Position numbers and translations under genes: made by a program
Assembly (NCBI RefSeq): GCF_000193205.1
Contig: NC_015278.1
Coordinates: 1,922,001 to 1,986,000, forward strand
Reading direction: 5' to 3'
DNA from: Aerococcus sp. Group 1
GTDB taxonomy: Bacteria; Bacillota; Bacilli; Lactobacillales; Aerococcaceae
Length of the DNA stretch: 64,000 nt
Shown: positions 1-8,592 of the stretch, piece after piece
Layout of the letters: every line of letters starts with the position of its first letter
Position numbering within the stretch: the first letter of the stretch is position 1
The notes under the pieces: model-generated
The model's input: only the letters and a program-made list of their open reading frames with translations
What the model was told of the DNA's origin: nothing
Databases searched by the model: none

Positions 1-1825
1 CAAAATCAGTATAGATCATGACGGTAAAGGGTAGGATCCGAGTTTGGTAGGGGCCAAGGTCATCAATACTATGCGCAATGGGAAGGCTGTGCTGTCTCTC
101 ATTAATACTAACGTCTAATTGATCAGGATGATCAAAATACGGCACTTTTTCAGCCTGAGCAAGAGGCTCGTTGGGATCTGCTTGGACCTGGTTGTAGAGG
201 GTAAATTCCCCTGGCCTGCCGCCCAGTTTCTGGAGGTCGTCCTCTTCGAAGGCGACCAGAATTCCCCTGATGTGTTGGGGCTTGGTGTCAGCCATCATTT
301 GCTCCAATTGCTCATCCAGTCCCAGTGATTGGGCGATTTGAGATAGCTCTAGGTTAGGTTCAATGGCTAGGTTCTTTTCCTTAGAAATATAGCCCTCCCC
401 CTCATAGTTAGCAAGAATTTCGGGCAGGATAGGGGGCAAGTCACCGGTGTCATTGTAGTAGTGGACGGTGAGATCGTAGCCATCATCGAAGGCATAGAAG
501 TCTCGGTTGTAGTCGGCAATGGCATAGACAATACAGAAGATGGCCACAATCAGGATGCCAATAGCTGAGATATAGCGTTGGGACTTGATACTGGCCATAT
601 TGTTCAGCCGTAGTTCTTTCCAGAGTTTGGGGCTTCGCTTCTTGCCCTTCTTCTTAGACAGGCTAAAATTTCCCTTGAGTCCTTCAATAATATCGATCTT
701 CGCGATCTTGCGCGCCGGATATATGACCGCGACTAGGACAACCGCTAGGGCCACCAGGATAATGACTAGAGACAAGATCCAGTTAAAGTGAACCTGGTTA
801 AAGAAGACCACTTCAGCTTTACCACTATTGGCAACTTCAAAGAGATAACGAATAAGGAAGAAGCCCAGGACATGACCGATTAAAACAGGCAGGACGGAGA
901 CTGTGACTGCCCCTTTCACCAGTAAGAGATAAATTTGAAAGTCCGTCGACCCGATGGATTTATACATGGAGAGCTCGCGAGTCTTTTGCAGACCCCAAAC
1001 CCAGAAAATATTTTTGATAAAGAAGACAAAAAGCCCCATACATAAGAGGAGGGAGAGGGCATTAACCAGCTTGGTCATCAGGTTTTTACTCTGGCTGACA
1101 TCCAGGCCGTAGTAGCGGACCAGGGAGTCATTAAAGTCCAATTCCACTTCTTTTCCTAGTAGATCTTGAATCTCATCTTGGATAGCCTCGCTCTGGGCAT
1201 AGGCTGCCTTGAAGTCATGGAAATTGATCAAAGGGATCAATGCTTCGTCGTCATCCACCAGAGGCATGCCGTAATTGATTTTTAAGTTCTCATTATAGAA
1301 ATCTTTGTAGACACCAACTAGGGTATAGTGGCGCCTTTCTATGGTCTCAAAGCTTTCTTCAGCGGTATAGGTCGACCGGGCATCGATCGTCTTCCCGTCC
1401 ACCTGACGCTCCCCAATCTCGATCACTAGCTCATCGCCTAGGGAGAGGTCTTCCTGTTTAACTAGAGATTCATTCAGGACAATTTCATCCGCCAACTCAG
1501 GAAAGCGCCCAGCCAACAAATAAGACTCTTCTCGCATCTGCTTGACCTGAACATCCTGTCCCACCATAGAAATGAGATAGTCCTTGTATTTAGCACTGTG
1601 GGCTCTGGCAGAAGTCCCACCCGCCAGGTCAATCGCTTCCACTTGGTTGAGTTTAGCGATCTCCTCCTGGGACAGGTCTTCGGACAAGCGGGCATCGTAG
1701 AAATTCGTTGCCTTCAGCTGGCGGTTACTTGACGAAATATTGGTATAGCCATAGTAAAAAATCACTGTGAAAAAGAGGCTAACTATCAGAAGTGAAATGA
1801 AAATCGGTAAATTCTTCTTATTCAT
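1..1825 (-). CDS. FtsX-type ABC transporter permease, 3' end outside the window
   Basis: Membrane subunit of an ABC exporter of the MacB/FtsX type. I read it by hand: ATG at 1825, open in one frame through 608 codons to base 1, so the C-terminus is missing. Residues 8-27 form a first membrane helix (IFISLLIVSLFFTVIFYYGY), followed by a large extracellular domain and FtsX-like hydrophobic blocks encoded around 1090-900 and 790-700. The second block ends in YPARKIAKIDIIEGLKG, a typical cytoplasmic hinge of FtsX permeases. Another helix lies near 580-530. The start overlaps the end of the upstream ATPase gene by eight bases (ATGAATAA), so the two are translationally coupled. It is the last visible gene of a regulator-kinase-ATPase-permease cassette. 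The substrate is unknown; antimicrobial peptide sensing or export is inferred from context only. Confidence 0.85.
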   Translation of the reverse strand, partial: MNKKNLPIFISLLIVSLFFTVIFYYGYTNISSSNRQLKATNFYDARLSEDLSQEEIAKLNQVEAIDLAGGTSARAHSAKYKDYLISMVGQDVQVKQMREESYLLAGRFPELADEIVLNESLVKQEDLSLGDELVIEIGERQVDGKTIDARSTYTAEESFETIERRHYTLVGVYKDFYNENLKINYGMPLVDDDEALIPLINFHDFKAAYAQSEAIQDEIQDLLGKEVELDFNDSLVRYYGLDVSQSKNLMTKLVNALSLLLCMGLFVFFIKNIFWVWGLQKTRELSMYKSIGSTDFQIYLLLVKGAVTVSVLPVLIGHVLGFFLIRYLFEVANSGKAEVVFFNQVHFNWILSLVIILVALAVVLVAVIYPARKIAKIDIIEGLKGNFSLSKKKGKKRSPKLWKELRLNNMASIKSQRYISAIGILIVAIFCIVYAIADYNRDFYAFDDGYDLTVHYYNDTGDLPPILPEILANYEGEGYISKEKNLAIEPNLELSQIAQSLGLDEQLEQMMADTKPQHIRGILVAFEEDDLQKLGGRPGEFTLYNQVQADPNEPLAQAEKVPYFDHPDQLDVSINERQHSLPIAHSIDDLGPYQTRILPFTVMIYTDF

Positions 1826-2498
1826 TGGGCTCATCTCCTACGATAGCCCCGTCGACCATAGTGATAATCCGCTGGGTCTGAAGGGCCAGGTTTTCATCGT
1901 GGGTGATAATCAGGATAGTCTGCTTGAGGGTCTGGTTGAAGTACTTCAAGAGGTCAATGATCTCCTGAGAGTTCTTCCGGTCCAGGTTTCCGGTCGGTTC
2001 ATCCGCTAAGATGATCGAAGGCCGGTAGATCAGGCTACGGGCCACGGCCACACGCTGCTCCTGACCTCCCGATAGCTCACTCGGAAAGGCCTGCAACTTA
2101 TTGGATAAGCCCAGCTTGGTCACTAAGTCAATAAAGAAGGCGTCATCCACCTGACGCCCATCTAACTTCAAGGGCAGTTTAATATTATGTGACACGGTCA
2201 GATTGGGGATGAGGTTGTAGAACTGGTAGATCAGCCCCACCTTGCGCCGCCGGAACAAGGCCATTTCCTTAGACGAATAGCTGTCAATATCGGACCCTTC
2301 AATGAGTATCTTCCCCTCATTGGGCCGGTCCACTCCACCAAGCATATGGAGTAGGGTAGACTTACCCGACCCACTCGGCCCGACAATAGCAATAAGCTCT
2401 CCCCGGTTGACGGACAGATTCACCCCATCGACAGCCCGGACTTGCTTCTCTCCTTGGCCATAAATTTTAGTCAAACTGTCAACGCGAAGTATTTCCAT
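1818..2498 (-). CDS. ABC transporter ATP-binding protein (MacB/BceA-like)
   Basis: ATPase of 226 residues that energises the FtsX-type permease encoded directly downstream. Walker A GPSGSGKST at 40-48, Q-loop near 92 (YQFYNLIP), signature LSGGQEQR at 142-149 and Walker B IILADE at 162-167 followed by PTGNLD. The open frame extends 122 codons further upstream, but that part overlaps the kinase gene in another frame and looks non-coding. I chose the ATG at 2498 because GGAGGAGAT lies just before it and the protein then begins MEILRVDSLTKIYG, as is usual for this family. It lies 97 bases after the kinase stop. Size and motifs match BceA/LolD-type ATPases. Confidence 0.92.
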   Translation of the reverse strand: MEILRVDSLTKIYGQGEKQVRAVDGVNLSVNRGELIAIVGPSGSGKSTLLHMLGGVDRPNEGKILIEGSDIDSYSSKEMALFRRRKVGLIYQFYNLIPNLTVSHNIKLPLKLDGRQVDDAFFIDLVTKLGLSNKLQAFPSELSGGQEQRVAVARSLIYRPSIILADEPTGNLDRKNSQEIIDLLKYFNQTLKQTILIITHDENLALQTQRIITMVDGAIVGDEPNE

Positions 2499-2595
2499 AA
2501 GATCTCCTCCTAGTTTGACTATAGCGGATGAAAATGACAAGTCGGTGATAAAGCGGATAAAAAGAGAAGAAATGGTCTCCGCGATTACTTCCCCC

Positions 2596-3435
2596 TCACT
2601 TATAGAATTGCAGGATAAATTCTGCCCCTTGCTCGGTGTTTCGACAGCTGATTTGACCCTGATGTTTCTCGACAATGCGCTTGGCCATAGAGAGACCGAT
2701 ACCAAAGCCCTTGGAATCAGGATCCTTATAGAAACGCTGGAAAATTTTCTTTTGCTTTTCTTTAGCAATCCCCCCACCATCATCACGGATAGAGACTTCA
2801 AGATAAATTGGATTCTCGCGCATTTCCAAATAGATATGTGTCGTTTGTTCTTGGTTGATAGCATTCTTTAGGATATTAATGACGGCCTCACTCAGCCAGT
2901 TGAAATGTCCCATCAAGACCTGGTCGCCCAGACGATTGTCCACCTTAATGCCACGGTCTTCGATATCATCACTGAAGATATCTAAGGCGTAATCTGTCAC
3001 TTCTCTCAGGCTAACTGGTCGCAAGTTGAGATCATCAACATTAGCATCCAGACTGGCCAACTTCAATAGGGCGTTGGACAAGTCATTGAGCCGGTTTAAT
3101 TGCTGGGAGAAAGTCGCCGGATCCGTCTTATCATTTTCCAAGGCAAAGAGCATGCCCGTAAGCGGCGTTTTAATCTGGTGGGCAATGTCTTCGATATTCT
3201 GACTCTGATCTTGGGAAAGTTGATGAACCTTTTCCTTTTCTTCGACGAGCTCAATAAATAACTTGTAGATATGGTCTTCCAACTGGGAGAAATCATCTTG
3301 CTTCATGGGGATCTGATAATCTTGCTGGTAGAGTTGGTCGATCAGGTCTGTCAGCTCTTGAATCCGTCGGCGCTGGCGGAACTTTAACCAGCAAACTACA
3401 ATTAGAATACTTAGAAACCACACTATATAAATCAT
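2596..3435 (-). CDS. Short membrane histidine kinase (BceS/intramembrane-sensing type)
   Basis: Sensor kinase of 279 residues. One hydrophobic segment at 2-17 is followed at once by a basic stretch and a helical linker, so almost no extracellular domain is possible. H-box DIAHQIKTP with the phospho-accepting H86, N-box NILKNA at 187-192, G1 DDGGGI at 218-223 and G2 GFGIGL at 243-248 are all present. The start codon overlaps the stop of the response regulator gene (ATGA). Kinases this short that sit beside FtsX-type ABC transporters usually sense through the transporter itself (BceRS-BceAB, known for the family). That the same holds here is inference, and typical BceS kinases have two membrane helices while only one is clear here. 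Confidence 0.9.
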   Translation of the reverse strand: MIYIVWFLSILIVVCWLKFRQRRRIQELTDLIDQLYQQDYQIPMKQDDFSQLEDHIYKLFIELVEEKEKVHQLSQDQSQNIEDIAHQIKTPLTGMLFALENDKTDPATFSQQLNRLNDLSNALLKLASLDANVDDLNLRPVSLREVTDYALDIFSDDIEDRGIKVDNRLGDQVLMGHFNWLSEAVINILKNAINQEQTTHIYLEMRENPIYLEVSIRDDGGGIAKEKQKKIFQRFYKDPDSKGFGIGLSMAKRIVEKHQGQISCRNTEQGAEFILQFYK

Positions 3436-4073
3436 AGCTTCAACCTGTAGCCAATGCCGCGGACGGTTTCAATCAGATCCTTGGAGGTCTTGTCGCGGAT
3501 CCGCTTAATGGTGGCGGTCAAGGTATTATCATTCACATAAGCTTGCCGGGCATCCCAGAACCGTGCTAGCAATTGGTCCCGAGTCAGAAGCTGGCCCCGG
3601 TGTCTGATAAAGTGGGCCAAAAGACGATATTCCAAAGCCGTCAAAGAAACCACCTGCCCCTGGTAGCAAATTATCCCCTGGTCTTCTTTAAGGACTAAAT
3701 CGCTGTCCATTTCCATAGGTCCAAAGTCCCTCAAACAAGCCGCAATCCGAGCCCGCAGGATATTCAGATTAAAGGGTTTGGTGAGATAGTCCGACGCCCC
3801 TGCGTCAAGGGCCTTAGCGATAAAATCGACATCATTGACTACGGTGGTAATGATCACTTTTATATTATTCTGTAAAAAGAGCTCCAAAAGATCAAAACCG
3901 TTCCCATCAGGCAAATTCAAATCAAGGATAGCAAGGTCATAATCCCTGTCTGACCCTGCTCGTCCCTCTGCAAAATTCTTGGCCAAGTCCACCTGAAAGC
4001 CATGCTTAGTCAAAAAAGCCTTAATCTCTTGACCAATCATAGAATTATCTTCAACTAATAGCAGTGAATTCAT
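3432..4073 (-). CDS. OmpR-family response regulator
   Basis: Transcription factor of 213 residues that receives phosphate from the adjacent kinase. The receiver domain (about 1-115) carries acidic residues E8/D9, the phospho-acceptor D51 in LAILDLNLPDG and K99 in DYLTKPF. The C-terminal winged helix (about 125-213) has the pattern LTALEYRLLAHFIRHRGQLLTRDQLL and ends RGIGYRLKL, typical of OmpR/PhoB regulators. It is first in a four-gene run with the kinase, ATPase and permease, all within about 4 kb, and is preceded by a clear promoter at 4145-4173. It probably controls the cassette. The spacing DGNGF after the acceptor and the 213-residue length are ordinary for the family. Confidence 0.93.
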   Translation of the reverse strand: MNSLLLVEDNSMIGQEIKAFLTKHGFQVDLAKNFAEGRAGSDRDYDLAILDLNLPDGNGFDLLELFLQNNIKVIITTVVNDVDFIAKALDAGASDYLTKPFNLNILRARIAACLRDFGPMEMDSDLVLKEDQGIICYQGQVVSLTALEYRLLAHFIRHRGQLLTRDQLLARFWDARQAYVNDNTLTATIKRIRDKTSKDLIETVRGIGYRLKL

Positions 4074-4144
4074 GGCAAACCTCCTTCACTGATTGCCAAC
4101 ATGCATGGCCCACATAATGATCGATGAGCCATCTCTTTATCTTC

Positions 4145-4173
4145 ACTATATCCTGATAAATACTGTGCTGCAA
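4145..4173 (-). promoter_or_regulatory. Sigma-A type promoter for the response regulator cassette
   Basis: On the minus strand TTGCAG (4168-4173) and TATAGT (4145-4150) are exactly 17 bases apart, a good -35/-10 pair. The start of transcription would fall near 4138, leaving an untranslated leader of about 65 bases before the ATG at 4073. Confidence 0.6.
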
Positions 4174-4334
4174 GTGACAGGTCAGCGCAAAAAAAGCCCC
4201 CCAGGAGCTTCTAAAATTTCTAAAATTGCTATGGCATCCAATCGTTAACTTTCATTTGAAAGTGACGATTTTTCTTCTGTTTATAAAGCTATAGCATAGC
4301 TTGACTCAAGCTGCTACTTACGGTGTGCCTAAGA
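4174..4334. other. Divergent intergenic region with two stem-loops and no gene
   Basis: No coding frame is convincing between the divergent regulator genes. Two structures are visible. At 4189-4210 the minus strand gives AAGCTCC-TGG-GGGGCTT followed by seven T, a terminator-like hairpin placed upstream of the response regulator promoter. At 4240-4270 AATCGT and ACGATT enclose a perfect 7-base inner palindrome (ACTTTCA-TT-TGAAAGT), followed by T residues on the plus strand. Neither belongs obviously to a gene; they may isolate the two divergent units or be relics of a lost gene. Confidence 0.45.
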
Positions 4335-4390
4335 TTGCAAAAAAATAATAATTAAGCTATACTAAATTCGACAGGCTGCCGGTCGAATTT
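4335..4390 (+). promoter_or_regulatory. Promoter and palindromic operator of the tetR-MFS-ABC operon
   Basis: TTGCAA (4335-4340) and TATACT (4358-4363) are spaced by 17 bases. Immediately downstream is a perfect inverted repeat with nine-base arms, AAATTCGAC (4364-4372) and GTCGAATTT (4382-4390), around a nine-base spacer. It covers the expected transcription start and lies just before the tetR ribosome-binding site. This is the classic position of an autorepressor operator for a TetR protein. Confidence 0.7.
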
Positions 4391-4408
4391 GATTTATAAG
4401 GAGGACTT

Positions 4409-5002
4409 ATGACTAAGAAAGAAGACATTCTCAAAGTAGCTCGAAAGCTGTTTCAAGAGCAAGGCTTGAGTAAGACTTCCACCAATGATATCGCCCATGC
4501 TGTGGGAATTTCTCGGGGAACGCTCTATTACCACTTCGAATCCAAAGAAGCACTCATTAATGCCCTAGTCGATTGGATTAGCCAAGAAATTTTTCAAGTC
4601 GCTAGAGACCTATCAAAAAATACAGAATGGCCTCCTGAAGAGCGTTTTATTCGAGTGCTTACCAGCTTGAACGTGGAAACGAGTAAAGATGACGACTTAT
4701 TAAAAAATTTGAATCACCCCGATAATCTTTTACTCCATGTCAAGGTCCAACAAGCCATGCTTCGGGAAATTCCTCCCATTCTAGCTGCTATAGTAGAAGA
4801 CGGTAATAAAACAGGCGTCTTTCAGGCAGATTATCCCTTAGAAGCCATGGAAACCTTAGTTGCTTATGTCGTTTGTGTCATTGATGAAGACGAAGTTCAA
4901 GCAGATCCATTACTCGTTCAGCGTAAAATTCAAAGTCTTATTAAGCATACGGAACTCATGCTAGGAGCAAAGGAAGGCCTGTTTCAAAGCTATCTCAATT
5001 AG
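4409..5002 (+). CDS. TetR-family transcriptional regulator
   Basis: DNA-binding repressor of 197 residues. The N-terminus reads as a TetR helix-turn-helix: ILKVARKLFQEQG, then TSTNDIAHAVGISRGTLYYHF and SKEALINALV (about 6-55). The remaining 140 residues would form the ligand-binding domain, which is too variable to name a ligand. The start follows AAGGAGGA at good spacing. It is the first gene of an operon with an MFS exporter, an FtsX permease and an ABC ATPase, and a perfect palindrome lies between promoter and start. It therefore probably represses its own operon until a toxic ligand binds (inference from context). Confidence 0.92.
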   Translation: MTKKEDILKVARKLFQEQGLSKTSTNDIAHAVGISRGTLYYHFESKEALINALVDWISQEIFQVARDLSKNTEWPPEERFIRVLTSLNVETSKDDDLLKNLNHPDNLLLHVKVQQAMLREIPPILAAIVEDGNKTGVFQADYPLEAMETLVAYVVCVIDEDEVQADPLLVQRKIQSLIKHTELMLGAKEGLFQSYLN

Positions 5003-5014
5003 GAGGTGTATCGA

Positions 5015-6307
5015 ATGCTAGCCCTGTTAAAGAACCGCAAATTTCTCATCTTTTTTCTAGCTAGCCTGATTGCGAGTATCTCTAGTGGGATGACGGCTTT
5101 TAGTCTAGGTGTCCATGTCTTTAAGCTCAGTCATTCTGCCTTTATCAAGTCACTCTTAACCCTATCAGCCTTCCTTCCTAACCTCTTATTGACTCCTCTA
5201 GCAGGAATCCTGGCAGATCGCTTGGACCGAGGCAAACTGATGATCGCTGGCGATGGTCTATCGATTATCGGTCTAGTGCTTATTTTGTACGGCTTGACCA
5301 GGTCTAAGTATGTGATTTCCTATCTCTTGCTGGGCGCTTTGATTTCAAGTAGTTTCGCCTCGTTAGTGGACCCTGCCTTTAAGGCGAGCATTAGTAATTT
5401 AGTGAGTCCTGATGACTATATACAGGCTAGCGGTCTCTTCCAACTGAGCGGAGCTGCTCGCTTTATTGTTTCTCCTATACTCGCAGTAGCTATTATTAGT
5501 CACTTTGGCCTTCCTCTTATCATTATTTTAGATATCCTAAGCCTGATAACCACAATGATGGCTTTGACCTATGTTGCCCGCGATTTAAAGAAACCTAGAA
5601 GCTTCACCTCTTCAAACTATCTGATTGATTTCCAACAGGGCTGGGCCTGTATTCAATCGCATCCACTGATTCGGCTCTTAGTTTTCTTTTCTCTAGTCTT
5701 GACTTTTATGATCGGGTCGATCCAAGAACTTGCAACCCCTCTCCTCCTTGCCTTTACGAGTAGCGATCGCCTAGGTCTTCTCCTCTCCCTTGCTTCTCTA
5801 GCACTCATTCTTTCTTCTCTTTATATAGGGATTAAAGGTTTTCAAACAGACAAACTCAGTCTTTTAACCCAATTAAGTGGCCTATGTGGTTTAGCCATGA
5901 TTGGCTTTGGTCTAAGGGCCTGGCTTATTACCATGACACTAGCCGCTTTCTTATTTTTTGCATGTCTCCCTTTCTTAAATGCTATTTGCGATTATTATAT
6001 CCGTGTCGAAGTCGATAATGACTTGCAAGGGCGAGTTTTCGGCCTCCTATCCAGTCTCTCTCAATTGGGCTATTTACTAGCCTATGCCCTAGCTGGTATC
6101 GCAGCTGATTTTGTCTTCGAACCTTTCCTTAGGCAAAATGGCAGACTCATTTCTATACTTAGACAAATTTTAGGACCTGGTGAAGGGCGGGGAATAGGAC
6201 TTTACCTAGTGATGCTAGGGGTTTTATTGCTCTGTTTCAGCCTCTGGCTAGCGGTCCGTTTTGAGAAACTAGGAGGTAGACATCATGATTTACAAACTGA
6301 TCCTTAA
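5015..6307 (+). CDS. Major facilitator superfamily drug exporter-like permease
   Basis: Polytopic membrane protein of 430 residues with about 12 hydrophobic helices. The family-typical cytoplasmic loop between helices 2 and 3 is seen as LAGILADRLDRGKLMIAGD. It resembles MFS efflux proteins of the DHA/macrolide-exporter kind. A GTG at 5006 is in frame, but AGGAGG lies at 5001-5006 with ideal spacing to the ATG at 5015, so I start there (MLALLKNRKFLIFF). It lies 12 bases after tetR and overlaps the next gene by 23 bases, so the operon is tightly coupled. The substrate is unknown; export of the TetR ligand is the natural guess. Confidence 0.88.
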   Translation: MLALLKNRKFLIFFLASLIASISSGMTAFSLGVHVFKLSHSAFIKSLLTLSAFLPNLLLTPLAGILADRLDRGKLMIAGDGLSIIGLVLILYGLTRSKYVISYLLLGALISSSFASLVDPAFKASISNLVSPDDYIQASGLFQLSGAARFIVSPILAVAIISHFGLPLIIILDILSLITTMMALTYVARDLKKPRSFTSSNYLIDFQQGWACIQSHPLIRLLVFFSLVLTFMIGSIQELATPLLLAFTSSDRLGLLLSLASLALILSSLYIGIKGFQTDKLSLLTQLSGLCGLAMIGFGLRAWLITMTLAAFLFFACLPFLNAICDYYIRVEVDNDLQGRVFGLLSSLSQLGYLLAYALAGIAADFVFEPFLRQNGRLISILRQILGPGEGRGIGLYLVMLGVLLLCFSLWLAVRFEKLGGRHHDLQTDP

Positions 6308-8591
6308 TGATTTCAAGACCGACAAGTTGACCAACAGCATCGTTTTTCTCTTTATTAGCCTAGCAAGTTTCCTCTTATCTATTATTTTTATGGTTGCCAC
6401 TGACTTAAACCAGTCCATTGATGACTTTATGGTAAAGAGTCAACCCCCTCATTTCATGCAGATGCACTTAGGTGACCTTAATAAGGAAAGACTAGCAGCC
6501 TTTGCCCTTGACAATAAGCAGGTGGTGAACTACCAAGTCTTGGATTTTTTGAATATTGATGTCAATGATATCCAAATTAACGGGGAAGAATTTCCCATTC
6601 AATCGCAAGACAACGGTTTTGTTTGCCAAAGCCCCCGTTTTGATTTTTTACTGGACCAAGCCAACCAAAGAGTATCTCCACAGACTGGAGAGGTCTATGT
6701 CCCCCTCGCCTACTTGCTTGACGGTGTAACAAAAAAGGGCGACCAGCTAACCGTGGCTGGTCGTAAATTCACCGTCCAAGGAGGAATCAGAGATGGGCAA
6801 ATGGCCCCCATGCTAGCCTCCTCCAAGCGCTTTGTCATCCATCCAACTGACTTTCAAGGGATACAAGACCATGGAAAATTGGAATATTTAATTGAATTCC
6901 GCTTGAAGGATCCTAGTCAACTTCATGACTTTCAGGTAGATTTTCTCAAGCAAGGATTAGAAACGAATGGACCGACAATTACAGGGCCGATTATCAAACT
7001 GATCAACGCCTTAAGTGAAGGTATCCTGCTCGCCTTGCTGAGTCTCCTTGCCTTCTTAATTATATCGATAAGTCTCTTGTGCCTTCACTTTAGCCTAAGT
7101 GCCAAGTTGGAAGAAGATTTCCAAATGATAGGGATATTGAAAGCCCTTGGTATCCAGTCTAAGCGGATTAAGAGTTTATATGGCTATAAGTATCAACTGC
7201 TGGCTGGTCTGGCTGGGCTAGTTGGCTTGGTCGGATCCTTCCTAAGCAAACCTATTTTCCTAGAGGAGATTGCGCTCTTTTATGGCCTCTCTGACTCAAG
7301 GATGAGACCGATTTTAGCTGGTATCATTGGGGCTGGCATGGTCTTGGTTGTAGTAAGGGTATATGTCTCATTTATGCTTAGAAAGATCGATAGGATTTCT
7401 GCAGCCGATGCCCAGGCTATGGCTTATGCAAATACCACAAAGCGACTCTGTCCCAAAATGAAGCTGAGACAGAGCCCTCAAATAGCCACTAGCCTATTGA
7501 TAGCCAGCAATAAAATACTGGGAAAGAAAAGATACTTCATCATCTATGCCTGCATCCTTATCTTCTTAAGCTTATCTATGGCACTTCCCTCAAGTCTGTA
7601 TGCCAGTATAGCTTCCCAGGATTTTATTAATTATTTGGGGCTTAGTGATGTGGATGTCCTTGTTGAAGTGAAGAATCCCGACCAGGCTAAACTCTTGAAG
7701 CAATACTTAGCACACGATCCCCGGCCTAGGTCCTATCAAGTATTCGACCAGATAAATTATGACCTCCTACTTGATGGCAAGGCAGCTGGAAAATTGCAAA
7801 CCAGACTTGGCGGATCCGATCATTTCCAAGGCTCCTATAGCCAAGGCCGCCCAGCTGTTGGCAAGCAGGAGATTAGTATTTCTTATTTAACTGCTGATGA
7901 ATTAGATAAGGATGTTGGCGACAAGCTGACTCTTTCGATTCAAGGAAAAGCGAGAGACATGGTTATCACTGGCATTTATTCCGATATTAGTAATGGCGGG
8001 CGAACGGCCCGAGCACATTTCAAAGATTCCCAAAGTCCTAAGCTAGGCCAGCTCTTATTTATCAACTTACATGATCCTAAACTCGCTGAAAGCTTTGCTG
8101 GAGACTTGAAGGGTCAAGATCCAAATCTTGCTCTTTATCCAACCAAGGCTTATCAAGCAGAGTTTCTAGGACCTACTTTGACTAGAATACGGTCAGCTCG
8201 TCTAGGCAGTCTCGGGTTAAGCCTAGTTTTAGCTTGGTTTATTTCTTACTTATTTTTCAATATGCTAATTAGTCAAGATAGGGCGGAATTGATTGTTCAG
8301 AAAATACTCGGCCTCAGGCTTGGACAAATAAGAAAACCATACTTAGTCATGACTGTGATCATTTGCTCTCTAAGTCTAGGTTTGGCTTTTGTTTTGACCT
8401 ACTTTATCGGTGGCTTCTTACTGGACATATTTATGCGTAGAATAGGAGTGGCCAACATGCCCTTTGACTTGGATTGGCTGAGAACCTTTCTCATTCATCC
8501 TGGCCTACTCATGCTTACCACCACCCTTTCTACTTGCCTTGCCAGTAGACAAATTAGTCGCTTACAAATGGCTGATTACCAGGAGGTATAA
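6285..8591 (+). CDS. FtsX-type ABC transporter permease, large
   Basis: Membrane subunit of 768 residues. A first helix at about 18-38 is followed by an extracellular domain of about 200 residues. A three-helix FtsX block lies near 235-360, with the cytoplasmic sequence EEDFQMIGILKALGIQSKRIK typical of FtsX permeases. A second helix near 415-435 opens another extracellular domain, and a final FtsX block spans about 640-760. This duplicated plan is that of the larger MacB/YbbP-like permeases. It overlaps the MFS gene and is followed two bases later by its ATPase. The AGGAGGTAG ribosome-binding site lies inside the MFS coding end. The substrate cannot be read from sequence. Confidence 0.88.
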   Translation: MIYKLILNDFKTDKLTNSIVFLFISLASFLLSIIFMVATDLNQSIDDFMVKSQPPHFMQMHLGDLNKERLAAFALDNKQVVNYQVLDFLNIDVNDIQINGEEFPIQSQDNGFVCQSPRFDFLLDQANQRVSPQTGEVYVPLAYLLDGVTKKGDQLTVAGRKFTVQGGIRDGQMAPMLASSKRFVIHPTDFQGIQDHGKLEYLIEFRLKDPSQLHDFQVDFLKQGLETNGPTITGPIIKLINALSEGILLALLSLLAFLIISISLLCLHFSLSAKLEEDFQMIGILKALGIQSKRIKSLYGYKYQLLAGLAGLVGLVGSFLSKPIFLEEIALFYGLSDSRMRPILAGIIGAGMVLVVVRVYVSFMLRKIDRISAADAQAMAYANTTKRLCPKMKLRQSPQIATSLLIASNKILGKKRYFIIYACILIFLSLSMALPSSLYASIASQDFINYLGLSDVDVLVEVKNPDQAKLLKQYLAHDPRPRSYQVFDQINYDLLLDGKAAGKLQTRLGGSDHFQGSYSQGRPAVGKQEISISYLTADELDKDVGDKLTLSIQGKARDMVITGIYSDISNGGRTARAHFKDSQSPKLGQLLFINLHDPKLAESFAGDLKGQDPNLALYPTKAYQAEFLGPTLTRIRSARLGSLGLSLVLAWFISYLFFNMLISQDRAELIVQKILGLRLGQIRKPYLVMTVIICSLSLGLAFVLTYFIGGFLLDIFMRRIGVANMPFDLDWLRTFLIHPGLLMLTTTLSTCLASRQISRLQMADYQEV

Positions 8592-8592
8592 G

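Noticed and set aside
2515..2871. Plus-strand frame of 118 codons over the kinase/ATPase junction
   Set aside because: It is antisense to the conserved C-terminal kinase motifs and has no ribosome-binding site.
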